10,482 nucleotides of DNA from Halomonas sp. (GCA_003560175.1 PWIZ01000021.1:1-10482), one strand, 5' to 3'; shown: positions 1 through 6,512, counted from the first letter of the stretch. Notes: a model not told the origin generated them from the sequence alone. A program made the numbers and translations.

Positions 1-696
1 CAGGCGCACCCAGATGCCGAGTTCGCTGAGGGCTTCGCAGAGCTCGGTCATGCGGGTCTTGACCGGGCGGCCGTTCCAGAAACCGGTGCGGTACTTGAGA
101 TCGACTCCGTAGGCGCTGGTGTCCTGGGAGATCACCAGCAGCTCCTTCACGCCGGCGCGGGCCAGGCCCTCGGCCTCCTTGAGCACCTCGCCCACCGGGC
201 GGCTGACCAGCTTGCCGCGCATGCTGGGGATGATGCAGAAGCTGCAGCTGTGGTTGCAGCCCTCGGAGATCTTCAGGTAGGCGTAGTGGCGCGGGGTGAG
301 CTTGACGCCCTGGGGCGGCACCAGATCGATGCGCGGGTCGTGGTCCTGGCTTGGTGGCACGACGTCGTGCACGGCGTTCACCACCTGCTCGTACTGCTGC
401 GGGCCGGTCACCGCCAGCACGCTGGGGTGCACGTCGCGGATGGCGCCTTCCTCCACACCCATGCAGCCGGTGACGATCACCCGGCCGTTTTCGGCGATCG
501 CCTCGCCGATGGCGTCCAGAGATTCTGCCTTGGCGCTGTCGATGAAGCCGCAGGTATTGACCACCACCACGTCGGCGTCGTCGTAGTTGGGCACGATCTC
601 GTAGCCCTCGGTGCGCAGCTGAGTGAGGATGCGTTCTGAATCCACCAGCGCCTTGGGGCAACCCAGCGAGACGAAACCGACCTTGGGTGTGGACAT
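1..696 (-). CDS. rimO: Ribosomal protein uS12 methylthiotransferase RimO (5' part, cut by window edge)
   Basis: RimO is a radical-SAM enzyme that adds a methylthio group to the conserved aspartate of ribosomal protein S12. Translating the minus strand from the ATG at 696 gives [20 protein letters not shown], the typical start of the N-terminal UPF0004 domain. That domain has cysteines in LGCPK, NTCGF and TGCMG. The radical-SAM domain follows, with its CxxxCxxC cluster motif in [17 protein letters not shown] near 250-200. Exactly 232 codons are visible, about half of the usual 440 or so; the remainder lies left of the window. An AAGG sequence about ten bases upstream supports the start. The gene diverges from the toxin-antitoxin-like pair to its right. 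The family assignment is clear from the motifs. The related enzyme MiaB is the only real alternative, but the [12 protein letters not shown] start is RimO-like. Confidence 0.95.
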   Translation of the reverse strand, partial: MSTPKVGFVSLGCPKALVDSERILTQLRTEGYEIVPNYDDADVVVVNTCGFIDSAKAESLDAIGEAIAENGRVIVTGCMGVEEGAIRDVHPSVLAVTGPQQYEQVVNAVHDVVPPSQDHDPRIDLVPPQGVKLTPRHYAYLKISEGCNHSCSFCIIPSMRGKLVSRPVGEVLKEAEGLARAGVKELLVISQDTSAYGVDLKYRTGFWNGRPVKTRMTELCEALSELGIWVRL

Positions 697-880
697 GCAA
701 TTGACCTTGGCTTGATGATACGTGGCAAGTAAGCGCAGGATTCTACCGGTACAGCCGGCTGCGTGGAACATCTGCAGGGCATCTGGGGACAGATAGCCTG
801 CTGAAGCTTCTGTCGGTCAGCCAAGGATGGGTCGCTTTCTGGTATCAGAGCCATCCCGAGGGGCGAATGGTTGGTCGATT

Positions 881-889
881 TGCTATGCT
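881..889 (+). promoter_or_regulatory. Possible extended -10 promoter of the toxin-antitoxin pair
   Basis: TGCTATGCT resembles an extended -10 element (TGnTATAAT) and lies about 45 bases before the first ATG of the pair. No good -35 hexamer is visible at the usual spacing. This is a weak, position-based suggestion. The rest of 697-933 is an intergenic region in which I see no gene. Confidence 0.25.
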
Positions 890-933
890 GGGCGGAGTGC
901 TCTTTGAGTGATGGGAGTTGGAGGTAAGTGCTT

Positions 934-1173
934 ATGCAGCTTGAAGAACTTATTGCCAAGGTAAGTCGTCTACCGGAGTTCCGGCAGCAGGAAGTGTTGG
1001 ACTTCGTCACTTTCCTTGAGCAGCGTTATGGCCATGCCGAGCCCGCTGAGGTGGAACAGCTCGACTGGTCGGAACATCAGTTCCGCGCCATGAGCATCGA
1101 GCAGGCCATGCGTGATGAGGAGGCCGAGCCCGACCTCTACTCGGAGGATGATCTGAGGGAAAGGTGGCAATGA
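934..1173 (+). CDS. DUF2281-type small protein, probable antitoxin
   Basis: This is a 79-residue acidic protein. Its N-terminal half (MQLEELIAKVSRLPEFRQQE followed by VLDFVTFLEQR) matches the usual DUF2281 pattern of a short helix, LPE, then a second helix ending in FLxxR. The C-terminal half is rich in Glu and Asp (RDEEAEPDLYSEDDLRERWQ), as is common for antitoxin tails that wrap the partner toxin. The start at 934 is preferred over a GTG at 928 because GGAGGT at 920-925 sits eight bases before the ATG but only two before the GTG. The stop overlaps the start of the downstream PemK/MazF-type gene in an ATGA (1170-1173), so the two are almost certainly co-translated. The antitoxin role is inferred from this arrangement. 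DUF2281 proteins are found beside toxins, but no DNA-binding domain is obvious here. Confidence 0.75.
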   Translation: MQLEELIAKVSRLPEFRQQEVLDFVTFLEQRYGHAEPAEVEQLDWSEHQFRAMSIEQAMRDEEAEPDLYSEDDLRERWQ

Positions 1174-1523
1174 AGCGTGCCGGACAGATTGCGCTCATGC
1201 CATTTCCTTACACGAACCTCCAAAACGCCAAGAAGCGCCCGGTGTTATTACTCCGGCGCCTCCAAAACGATCAGGATGACTGGCTCGTCTGCATGGTGTC
1301 ATCTCGCTTGCACCAGGCTGAGTCAGGACTTGATTGGGTAGTGGGTCCGCAGGACGAGGAGTTCTCGGAGTCGGGCCTCAAGGTGGCCAGCGTTTTCCGG
1401 CTGTCTCGACTGGCGGTCCTGGATGGTGCCCTGCTCCTTGGTCAGTTGGGCTCAATTTCTGACGCCCGTCTTCAGTTTCTCAGGCAGCGCTTGGCGACAT
1501 GGTTGCTGAGTGAGTCTCAATGA
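1170..1523 (+). CDS. PemK/MazF-family toxin (probable endoribonuclease)
   Basis: This 117-residue protein has the PemK/MazF beginning: a basic N terminus, then GQIALMPFPYTNLQNAKKRP (residues 5-24), equivalent to the family's GdivlvpFPfTdl...krRPalvl segment. A beta-rich body follows (WLVCMVSSRL). A late motif, LKVASVFRLSRLAVLDG, corresponds to the conserved 'sgLkkpSvv..dqi..ld' strand, and the C terminus is helical. Family members are ribosome-independent mRNA interferases neutralised by a co-encoded antitoxin. The ATG at 1170 overlaps the upstream stop as ATGA. A GTG at 1164 is in frame, but the purine-rich AGGGAAAGG just upstream suits the ATG better. The PemK-like fold is a confident call. 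Toxicity and cleavage specificity are inferred. Confidence 0.85.
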   Translation: MKRAGQIALMPFPYTNLQNAKKRPVLLLRRLQNDQDDWLVCMVSSRLHQAESGLDWVVGPQDEEFSESGLKVASVFRLSRLAVLDGALLLGQLGSISDARLQFLRQRLATWLLSESQ

Positions 1524-1527
1524 TCTT

Positions 1528-1543
1528 CTCAAGTGGTAACTAA
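1528..1543 (+). other. Candidate replication-terminator (Ter-like) site
   Basis: GTGGTAACTAA at 1533-1543 differs at one position from GTTGTAACTAA, the core of the Escherichia coli Ter consensus. The outer bases at 1528-1532 match poorly. It lies between the toxin stop and the SRPBCC start, about 1 kb from the end of the Tus-like gene. One near-match in 10 kb is weak statistical evidence, and a divergent Tus could recognise a different site. Confidence 0.2.
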
Positions 1544-1547
1544 CTCC

Positions 1548-1958
1548 ATGGCCACCATCGAACACAGCGCGATTCTCAATGCACCGCCGGAGCGGGTTTT
1601 CGCCCTGCTGGAGCGGGTTGAGGACTTCGCTGACTATTCCGATCTGATCCATGCCATCGAGCCGCTGGGGGATGAACGTTACCGCTGGCACGTCCACGCG
1701 GTGGGGCGCGACTGGCACTTCGACGTGGCGGTGACGGAGTCTCGTTCGCCGGAGGTGCTGGCCTGGGAGTCGCTGGATGGCGTCAAGAACCAGGGGTGCT
1801 ATCGGCTGCGGGCAGTGGAGGGGGGCACCGAGGTTGCGCTGACGCTCACCTATGTGCTGCGCAACAAGCTGGTGGAGAAGGCCGTCAACAAGGCCGCCAA
1901 GCCCCTGGTGAGTCGGGTTAGCCGGCAGATTCTCGAGCGGGTCGGGGAGCGGCTATGA
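1548..1958 (+). CDS. SRPBCC family protein (START/polyketide cyclase-like fold)
   Basis: This 136-residue protein begins with a beta strand and a helix typical of the SRPBCC superfamily (IEHSAILNAPPERVFALLER, residues 4-23). DFADYSDL follows, then alternating strands (YRWHVHAVGRDWHFDVAV; GCYRLRAVEGGTEVALTLTY). A long C-terminal helix (KLVEKAVNKAAKPLVSRVSR) would cover the hydrophobic cavity. The family binds lipids, quinones or other hydrophobic ligands. Relatives include the COQ10/RatA type and cyclase/dehydrase-type proteins, but the ligand here cannot be read from sequence. The ATG at 1548 matches the domain start. An in-frame GTG at 1533 would add only five residues, and neither start has a strong ribosome site. 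The gene begins 24 bases after the toxin stop and may be transcribed with the pair, without any evident functional link. Confidence 0.8.
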   Translation: MATIEHSAILNAPPERVFALLERVEDFADYSDLIHAIEPLGDERYRWHVHAVGRDWHFDVAVTESRSPEVLAWESLDGVKNQGCYRLRAVEGGTEVALTLTYVLRNKLVEKAVNKAAKPLVSRVSRQILERVGERL

Positions 1959-2067
1959 GGACTCCCCTTGCGATCAGGAAATTCTATTAGGCTGCTATCT
2001 GCTTATTCCTCATCGATGGCCCTATGATGATGGTATCGAGGCCGCCGGTCTCAAAGAGGAATCCGCC

Positions 2068-2280
2068 ATGATCAAGGGGCTCCTGTGGTGCTTCGCCATC
2101 CTGGGGTTGCAGCTTGGCTTGTTGCGCTATGTCGATCTGCGTGTGGCCGCCATGCCGAGGCTGCAGGATCCTCCTGAGGAGCCGGGGGAGTCCAGCCCCC
2201 ATCAATTGCCTGCTGCCACCGAGGCTGTTGATTCTGGTGGGAGCCACGCTCTGCGGGCGGTCCGACGGTTCGGCGAATAG
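2068..2280 (+). CDS. Small single-pass membrane protein; C terminus encoded by a repeat
   Basis: This 70-residue ORF has a good ribosome site (AAAGAGGA a few bases before the ATG). It opens with a hydrophobic segment (GLLWCFAILGLQLGLLRYV, residues 4-22) that is likely one membrane helix. A Pro/Glu-rich tail follows. I do not recognise a family. The last residues (about SGGSHALRAVRRFGE) are encoded by the left arm of a REP-like element that starts at 2235 and recurs at 6866. The current stop at 2278-2280 is therefore probably secondary, and an ancestral protein may have ended elsewhere. The gene converges on the Tus-like gene. The good start and the membrane helix argue that it is real, but expression is unproven. 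Confidence 0.5.
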   Translation: MIKGLLWCFAILGLQLGLLRYVDLRVAAMPRLQDPPEEPGESSPHQLPAATEAVDSGGSHALRAVRRFGE

Positions 2281-2347
2281 ATGAATGGCGACACCGCCGG
2301 GCGGCTACGCCGCCATTCGCCGGGCAAAGCCCAGCTCCCACCAGTAG
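2235..2347. repeat. REP/BIME-like palindromic repeat element, copy 1
   Basis: The outer ends are an inverted repeat: TGGTGGGAGC at 2235-2244 and GCTCCCACCA at 2334-2343. The left arm continues GCGGGCGGTCCGACGGTTCG. The right arm holds two short hairpins, GGCGGC-TAC-GCCGCC and GGGC-AAA-GCCC. The same two-arm design recurs at 6866-6986. It sits between convergent genes, the usual place for REP-like elements. Function is unknown; mRNA-end protection, gyrase binding or a RAYT transposase substrate are all known for such repeats. Confidence 0.85.
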
Positions 2348-2353
2348 ATTGAT

Positions 2354-2406
2354 GCGGCAGCGACGCCGCCCATTCGCCGGGCACAAAGCCCAGCTCCCAC
2401 CAGTAG
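2354..2406. repeat. REP-like right-arm unit, tandem copy 2
   Basis: This is a direct repeat of the right arm of the preceding element: GCGGC...GCCGC, CATTCGCCGGGC, then a GGGC/GCCC hairpin with a longer loop, ending CAGCTCCCACCAGTAG. It lies 59 bases after the matching end of copy 1. Confidence 0.8.
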
Positions 2407-2411
2407 CTTGA

Positions 2412-2462
2412 AGCGGCAGCGACTCCGCCATTCGCAGGGAATAACCCAACTCCCACCAGTAA
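2412..2462. repeat. REP-like right-arm unit, degenerate tandem copy 3
   Basis: This third right-arm unit is spaced 56 bases after copy 2 and more diverged. GCGGCAGCGACTCCGCCATTCG is followed by a decayed hairpin and ends in AACTCCCACCAGTAA. It stops 23 bases short of the Tus-like gene's stop codon, so readthrough from that gene would put all three units in its mRNA 3' end. Confidence 0.75.
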
Positions 2463-2485
2463 CGTAAATGCATACCCGTTCCCGC

Positions 2486-3364
2486 TTACCGGTAGCGATA
2501 CACTCGCAGGCTAGCCAGAAAGGGTTCGTCTTCGAGCTTCTCGTCGCGGCGGCGGGCGCGGGTGCGCTGTTCGGGCGGGTGCGGCGGTGGGAGGTTGTGG
2601 TCGGGCAGGCGGCCGTCGGCGCTGGGTACGAACAGCGGCAGGGCGACGTTCATGGCGCGGCGGGTACGGCCGTCGTCCAGCGGCTCCCGGTAGAAGAGGT
2701 TGGCGCGCATCAGCGGGGCCTGGCGCTGTACCTGGGCCAGGGGTTCGCCGCTGGGGATGCCGGCGAGTCGGCGCAGCTGGATCCGCACGTGGGCGGCGTC
2801 GGTGTCGAGCTTGAGCAGCTTCTGCTCGGCCTCCTGCACCGTCATGCGCTTGATGGAGCGCCCGCTGGAGTACCAGGCCAGCCGCACCCGGGCCAGCGGG
2901 GCCTCGGCCAAGGGAATCGCTCGCCAGCACTGCTTGAGGTGAACACGGGCCAGGCCCTGCCCACGCAGGTGGTCGTGCAGTTCCGGATGGCGGAAGGGCA
3001 GCACCGCTTTTGCCTCGGGAATCAGCTCGGGTTCGCTCTCCTTGATGCGGGCAAGCAGGGCAGAGAAGGCTGCTTTGGTGGCGTTGGCCCGTGCGACCGC
3101 TTCGACAAGCGCCTCTCCGGCGGCCACCAGTCCGATGTGGGTGCGGGTGGCGCGCCCGTCCTGACCATCCTGGTACCACACATCCAGTAGGGCGCGGCGC
3201 AGCCAGGCGCAGGCGCGCTCGGCGCTTACCGGTTCCGGCTCGCCGAAGATCCAGCAGTCGGCGGGTTTCTGTTGATAGGCGGCGGCCACTGCCTCGCCGG
3301 CCTCGAGCAGGGCGTCGAAGGCGGCCTCCAGCTCGGCCAGCAGGCGGTATTCGGGGCGGGGCAT
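2486..3364 (-). CDS. tus: Tus-like DNA replication terminus site-binding protein (divergent)
   Basis: This 292-residue protein aligns along its length with Escherichia coli Tus (309 residues). The N-terminal helix YRLLAELEAAFDALLEAGEA matches YDLVDRLNTTFRQMEQELA. LPFRHPELHDHLRGQGLARV matches the segment around RFEWVHRHLPGL. VRLAWYSSGRSIKRMTVQEA matches LRFGWANKHIIKNLHRDEV. A conserved C-terminal block (NLFYREPLDDGRTRRAMNVA, LPLFVPSADGRLPDHNLPPP) corresponds to [20 protein letters not shown] and LINRDNGAGVPDVGELL. Tus binds Ter sites and blocks the replicative helicase from one side. The ATG at 3364 is chosen because it aligns with the Tus N terminus; a GTG at 3415 would overlap the DUF2283 gene. 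It is the last gene of the coaE-yacG operon, 16 bases after the DUF2283 stop. Ribosome-site support is weak. Fork-arrest activity is inferred from homology. Confidence 0.8.
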   Translation of the reverse strand: MPRPEYRLLAELEAAFDALLEAGEAVAAAYQQKPADCWIFGEPEPVSAERACAWLRRALLDVWYQDGQDGRATRTHIGLVAAGEALVEAVARANATKAAFSALLARIKESEPELIPEAKAVLPFRHPELHDHLRGQGLARVHLKQCWRAIPLAEAPLARVRLAWYSSGRSIKRMTVQEAEQKLLKLDTDAAHVRIQLRRLAGIPSGEPLAQVQRQAPLMRANLFYREPLDDGRTRRAMNVALPLFVPSADGRLPDHNLPPPHPPEQRTRARRRDEKLEDEPFLASLRVYRYR

Positions 3365-3380
3365 GGTGCTCAACGACACA

Positions 3381-3572
3381 TCACGCTGCAGCACTCTTGA
3401 GAAGAGGCCAGGCACCCTGCTTGGATGCTTCCAGAATCACGACTTCCACGATGGAGCCATCCTCGGCGTAGCTGATATGGGTATTCCAGTCTTGGGAGGC
3501 TTCCTTCACGATCGGCTTGTCTGCCAGGTGGAGCACCAGGATATCGTCTGCTTCGTCATAGGTGGTTCTCAT
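3381..3572 (-). CDS. DUF2283 domain-containing small protein
   Basis: This 63-residue protein matches the DUF2283 pattern throughout: MRTTYDEADDILVLHL at the start, then IVKEASQDWNTHISYAEDGS, then a VEVVILEAS strand. It is likely a small beta-rich domain, with no enzyme motif or membrane segment. Function is unknown for the family, some members of which are found near toxin-antitoxin loci. The ATG at 3572 lies one base after the yacG stop (TGA at 3576-3574), and its ribosome site (GGGAGG) is inside the end of yacG, so the two are probably translationally coupled. The Tus-like gene follows 16 bases later. Confidence 0.85.
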   Translation of the reverse strand: MRTTYDEADDILVLHLADKPIVKEASQDWNTHISYAEDGSIVEVVILEASKQGAWPLLKSAAA

Positions 3573-3573
3573 T

Positions 3574-3807
3574 TCAACCCTCCCGGTCCTGCAGTCCGCG
3601 CTCGGCGCGCATGATCATCTCGTCGATCTCGGTCTCGTCCATGGCGGGCTCGCCGGCGATGCGGCGGGTGCCGTCGGCCCAGGCGCCGAGATCGAGCAGG
3701 CGGCATCGCTCGCTGCAGAAGGGGCGGTCGGGATTCTTCTCGCTCCACACGACCTTCTTGCTGCACTGGGGGCAGGCGACTTCCAGGGGGCGGCTTACTT
3801 CACTCAT
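3574..3807 (-). CDS. yacG: DNA gyrase inhibitor YacG (zinc-binding)
   Basis: This 77-residue protein has the YacG zinc motif: C12-x2-C15 (CPQC), 15 residues, then C31-x3-C35 ([17 protein letters not shown]). The family's small zinc ribbon binds GyrB and inhibits DNA gyrase. It is slightly longer than the Escherichia coli protein of about 65 residues, with an acidic C-terminal tail. GAGG seven or so bases before the ATG supports the start. It follows coaE, a widespread gammaproteobacterial pairing. It is coupled to the DUF2283 gene downstream, so a gyrase inhibitor and a replication-terminus protein may share one mRNA. Confidence 0.95.
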   Translation of the reverse strand: MSEVSRPLEVACPQCSKKVVWSEKNPDRPFCSERCRLLDLGAWADGTRRIAGEPAMDETEIDEMIMRAERGLQDREG

Positions 3808-3834
3808 GCGTAACCTCGATGTCGGGCGGAAGTT

Positions 3835-3948
3835 TCACAAGTCCTCCAGGGACACAGGAATTTCCGGCTGGGAACTGCGCTGATCGGCTAGACGATTCAG
3901 CTCCTCATCTTCCAGCTGCTCTTCAAGTGCATCTGTTTCATTTTCCAT
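3835..3948 (-). CDS. Possible 37-residue acidic small protein overlapping coaE
   Basis: A short ORF (MENETDALEEQLEDEELNRL, then ADQRSSQPEIPVSLEDL) starts at 3948, overlapping the last 11 bases of coaE in another frame. It ends 27 bases before yacG. It is strongly acidic and has no recognised domain. The overlap and placement are typical of translationally coupled operon genes, but the ribosome site is weak and the ORF is short. If it is not a gene, this stretch is simply the coaE-yacG spacer. Confidence 0.4.
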   Translation of the reverse strand: MENETDALEEQLEDEELNRLADQRSSQPEIPVSLEDL

Positions 3949-4558
3949 GGGATTGATCACTCGTAATCTGTCGATACTGCCGGTCCAACTCGGCGACCCG
4001 GCGCTGCATCTGCGCTTCGCTGCCGCCATTGTCCAGCACATCGTCGGCGCGGGCCAGGCGCTCGGCGCGGGGCATCTGGGCGGCGACGATAGCGCGGGCC
4101 TGGGCTTCGTCCACGTCGTCCCGGGCGGCGGTGCGTTCGATCTGCAGCGCCTCGGGCACGTCGATCACCAGCGTCCGGTCAGTCATCTCGCTCTGTCCGG
4201 ATTCGAACAGCAGCGGTGAGACCAGCAGCACATAGGGCGCGCCGCTTGCCTCGAGCCTCGCCAGGTGCTCGGTCAGCCGAGCCCGGATTCGCGGATGGGT
4301 GGCGGACTCCAGCCAGCGACGCTCTGCGGAGTCGGCGAAGACGATCTCGCGCAGGGCGCGGCGGTTCAGGGTGCCGTCGTCGTTGAGCACCCGTGCCCGG
4401 GAATAGCGCGCAGTGATCTCTGCAAGCGCGGGTTCGCCGGGCTCGACCACCTCGCGGGCCACGTCGTCGGCGTCCACCCAGGGCGCGCCCAGCGCCGCGA
4501 AGGCCCTGGCCACGGTGGACTTCCCCGAGGCGATGCCGCCGGTCACGCCTATGATCAT
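3938..4558 (-). CDS. coaE: Dephospho-CoA kinase CoaE
   Basis: CoaE phosphorylates the 3' hydroxyl of dephospho-CoA in the last step of coenzyme A synthesis. The 206-residue protein starts with the P-loop MIIGVTGGIASGKST (Lys13), followed by the conserved DADDVAREV. A substrate-binding HPRIR follows, then the family's PLLFE in VSPLLFESGQ, and near the end QMPRAERLARADDVLDNGG. The length is normal for the family. It is the first gene of the operon leading to yacG, DUF2283 and tus. In many gammaproteobacteria coaE follows pilD; here it is instead divergent from cstA. Upstream on its own strand lie two short palindromes, GGGAGCTCCC (4575-4584) and CGCCG-ATG-CGGCG (4591-4603), which could fold in the leader. 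Confidence 0.96.
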   Translation of the reverse strand: MIIGVTGGIASGKSTVARAFAALGAPWVDADDVAREVVEPGEPALAEITARYSRARVLNDDGTLNRRALREIVFADSAERRWLESATHPRIRARLTEHLARLEASGAPYVLLVSPLLFESGQSEMTDRTLVIDVPEALQIERTAARDDVDEAQARAIVAAQMPRAERLARADDVLDNGGSEAQMQRRVAELDRQYRQITSDQSHGK

Positions 4559-4574
4559 CGTTTTGCTCTCATCC

Positions 4575-4603
4575 GGGAGCTCCCGCCTTCCGCCGATGCG
4601 GCG
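4575..4603 (-). promoter_or_regulatory. Paired palindromes in the coaE leader
   Basis: A perfect 10-base palindrome (GGGAGCTCCC) and a 5-bp hairpin with a three-base loop (CGCCG-ATG-CGGCG) lie 17-45 bases upstream of the coaE start. They could be operator sites or leader stem-loops. No T-run follows them, so a terminator is unlikely. The evidence is structural only. Confidence 0.25.
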
Positions 4604-4759
4604 CTAATTGTTTGAGTTCAGGAGTCCATACAGTCTACCAGCCTATGGATCGGGGCCGTAATGTTCGATCCCGTTCTACGACTTTTGGCGTAAGTTGATG
4701 ATTTGTTGAGGCAGGGTCATGGACTTGCTGAGGATGAGGTAAGACCATTAGACCGCAAG

Positions 4760-4775
4760 ATGCCCTCAGAGGCAT
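4760..4775. promoter_or_regulatory. Inverted repeat upstream of cstA (possible operator)
   Basis: ATGCC-CTCAGA-GGCAT is an inverted repeat with 5-base arms and a 6-base centre, 45 bases before the cstA start in the 261-base divergent region shared with coaE. Its placement suits a regulator-binding site or 5' leader structure. cstA-type genes are usually tightly controlled by carbon supply. No clear sigma-70 or sigma-54 promoter could be placed, and a chance palindrome of this size is plausible. Confidence 0.2.
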
Positions 4776-4819
4776 TAGATGTTCCATGACACCCCATCAC
4801 GTCCAGCTAGGAGAGCCGC

Positions 4820-6493
4820 ATGAGTGCCATTGTCCTTCTGGTCCTGGGTCTTGCCGCGATGGCAGCCGGGTACTTCGTGTACTCGAAGTTCATCGCCGAG
4901 AAGATCTACCGACTGGATCCCGACTTCAAGACGCCTGCCCATGAGTATGAAGACGGCGTCGATTTCGTGCCCACCAACCGCTTCGTGCTGTGGGGCCACC
5001 ACTTCACCTCGGTGGCCGGGGCCGCGCCTATCGTGGGACCGGCCATCGCCGTGATCTGGGGCTGGGCGCCGGCCTTCCTGTGGGTGGTGTTCGGCACCAT
5101 CTTCTTCGCCGGGGTACATGACTTCGGCGCCATCTGGGCCAGCGTGCGCAACAAGGCCAAGTCCGTCGGCGCCCTGACCGGTGACGTGGTGGGCAAGCGT
5201 GCCCGCAGCATCTTCATGATCGTCATCTTCCTGGTGCTGTTGATGGTCAACGCGGTGTTCGCCGTGGTGATCGCCGGCCTGATGATGAACTTCCCCAGTG
5301 CCGTGGTGCCGGTGTGGGGCGCCATCCTGGTGGCGCTGGTCATCGGCCAGCTGATCTACCGTCGTATGATCAGCCTGCCGATGGTCTCCATCGTCGGCGT
5401 GATCTGCCTCTATGCGCTGATCGGCATCGGGCCGTCGGTGCCGATCCAGATGCCCGCCGAGGTGGGCGTCCTGTCCGGTAACGCCACCTGGATCCTGATC
5501 CTGTTCGCCTATGCCGCCGTCGCCTCGCTGCTGCCGGTGTGGGTGCTGCTTCAGCCCCGCGACTACATCAACGGCCTGCAGCTGTTTATCGGCCTGATCG
5601 TGCTCTACGGCGCCATCGTGCTGATGAACCCCACCCTGGTGGCTCCGGCCTTCAACGCCAATGTGCCCGCCGGCACGCCGTCGCTGTTGCCGCTGCTGTT
5701 CGTGACTATCGCCTGCGGTGCTATTTCAGGCTTCCACGGCCTGGTCTCCTCCGGCACCACCTCCAAGCAGCTCAACAAGGAGACCGACGCCCGTTTCGTG
5801 GGTTACTTCGGGGCCGTTGGCGAGGGCATGCTGGCCCTGGCCGCGATACTGGCCGCCACCGCGGGCTTTGCCACCTTCGGCGACTGGGAGGCGATGTACA
5901 GCGCCTTCGGCCAGGGCGGCGTGAACGCCTTCGTGGAGGGCGGTGCCTTTATCATTCATAACGGCATCGGCCTTCCGGAAGCCACCGCGGCGACGCTGCT
6001 CACCGTGATGGCGGCGCTGTTCGCCGGCACCACCATGGATACCGGCCTGCGCCTTCAGCGCTATATCTTCCAGGAGTGGGGCGAGATCTATCACCAGCCG
6101 TGGATGAAGAAGCCGGCCATCGCCACCCTGCTGGCGGTGGGCAGCTGCCTGCTGCTGGCCTTCGGTGCCGGCGGCGCGGATGGCTCCGGTGGCCTGATCA
6201 TCTGGCCGCTGTTCGGTACCACCAACCAGCTGCTGGCGGGTCTGACCCTGCTGGTGATCACGGTGATGCTGGTGCGCCTGCGCCGCCCGATGTGGTTCAC
6301 CCTGGTACCGCTGGTCTTCCTGCTGGTGATGACCATCGCGGCGCTGCTGATCCAGCTGCGCACCTTCTATGAGCAGGGCAACATCTTCCTGCTGGTGCTC
6401 GATATCGTGGTGCTGGTGGCCGCGATCATGGTGGCCATGGAGTGCGCCTCGGCGCTCAAGCGTTCCCGCGCGGAGATGGCCGCCGAGCAATAG
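4820..6493 (+). CDS. cstA: CstA-family carbon-starvation / pyruvate-type transporter
   Basis: This 557-residue polytopic inner-membrane protein begins with a membrane helix (IVLLVLGLAAMAAGYFVYSK). The CstA N-terminal signature follows: FVPTNRFVLWGHHFTSVAGA, then APIVGPAIAVIWGWAP and GTIFFAGVHDFGA. Later family blocks are ISGFHGLVSSGTTSKQLNKE (residues about 300-320), LFAGTTMDTGLRLQRYIFQE and IIWPLFGTTNQLLAGLTLL. The rest is mostly hydrophobic helices. Family members take up pyruvate (CstA and BtsT in Escherichia coli) and CstA has been linked to peptide use. This is the shorter form, compared with about 700 residues in Escherichia coli. AGGAG at 4809-4813 fixes the start. The RCC-tail protein follows 19 bases later, so the two are probably in one operon. 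Substrate is inferred from the family. Confidence 0.93.
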   Translation: MSAIVLLVLGLAAMAAGYFVYSKFIAEKIYRLDPDFKTPAHEYEDGVDFVPTNRFVLWGHHFTSVAGAAPIVGPAIAVIWGWAPAFLWVVFGTIFFAGVHDFGAIWASVRNKAKSVGALTGDVVGKRARSIFMIVIFLVLLMVNAVFAVVIAGLMMNFPSAVVPVWGAILVALVIGQLIYRRMISLPMVSIVGVICLYALIGIGPSVPIQMPAEVGVLSGNATWILILFAYAAVASLLPVWVLLQPRDYINGLQLFIGLIVLYGAIVLMNPTLVAPAFNANVPAGTPSLLPLLFVTIACGAISGFHGLVSSGTTSKQLNKETDARFVGYFGAVGEGMLALAAILAATAGFATFGDWEAMYSAFGQGGVNAFVEGGAFIIHNGIGLPEATAATLLTVMAALFAGTTMDTGLRLQRYIFQEWGEIYHQPWMKKPAIATLLAVGSCLLLAFGAGGADGSGGLIIWPLFGTTNQLLAGLTLLVITVMLVRLRRPMWFTLVPLVFLLVMTIAALLIQLRTFYEQGNIFLLVLDIVVLVAAIMVAMECASALKRSRAEMAAEQ

Positions 6494-6512
6494 TGAGACA
6501 AAGGAGTGAGTG

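Noticed and set aside
477..1010. A 177-residue minus-strand ORF spanning the rimO start and the toxin-antitoxin upstream region
   Set aside because: It overlaps rimO and the antitoxin, which are both well supported, and its translation has no domain-like pattern.
2468..3190. A 240-residue plus-strand ORF opposite the Tus-like gene
   Set aside because: It is the antisense shadow of a GC-rich gene. The minus frame has clear family similarity; this one is Gly/Ala/Arg-rich without motifs.
4663..4680. GTTCGATCCCG, resembling a tRNA T-loop upstream of cstA
   Set aside because: The flanking bases do not form a T-stem and no acceptor, D or anticodon arm can be drawn, so there is no tRNA gene or clear attachment-site remnant.
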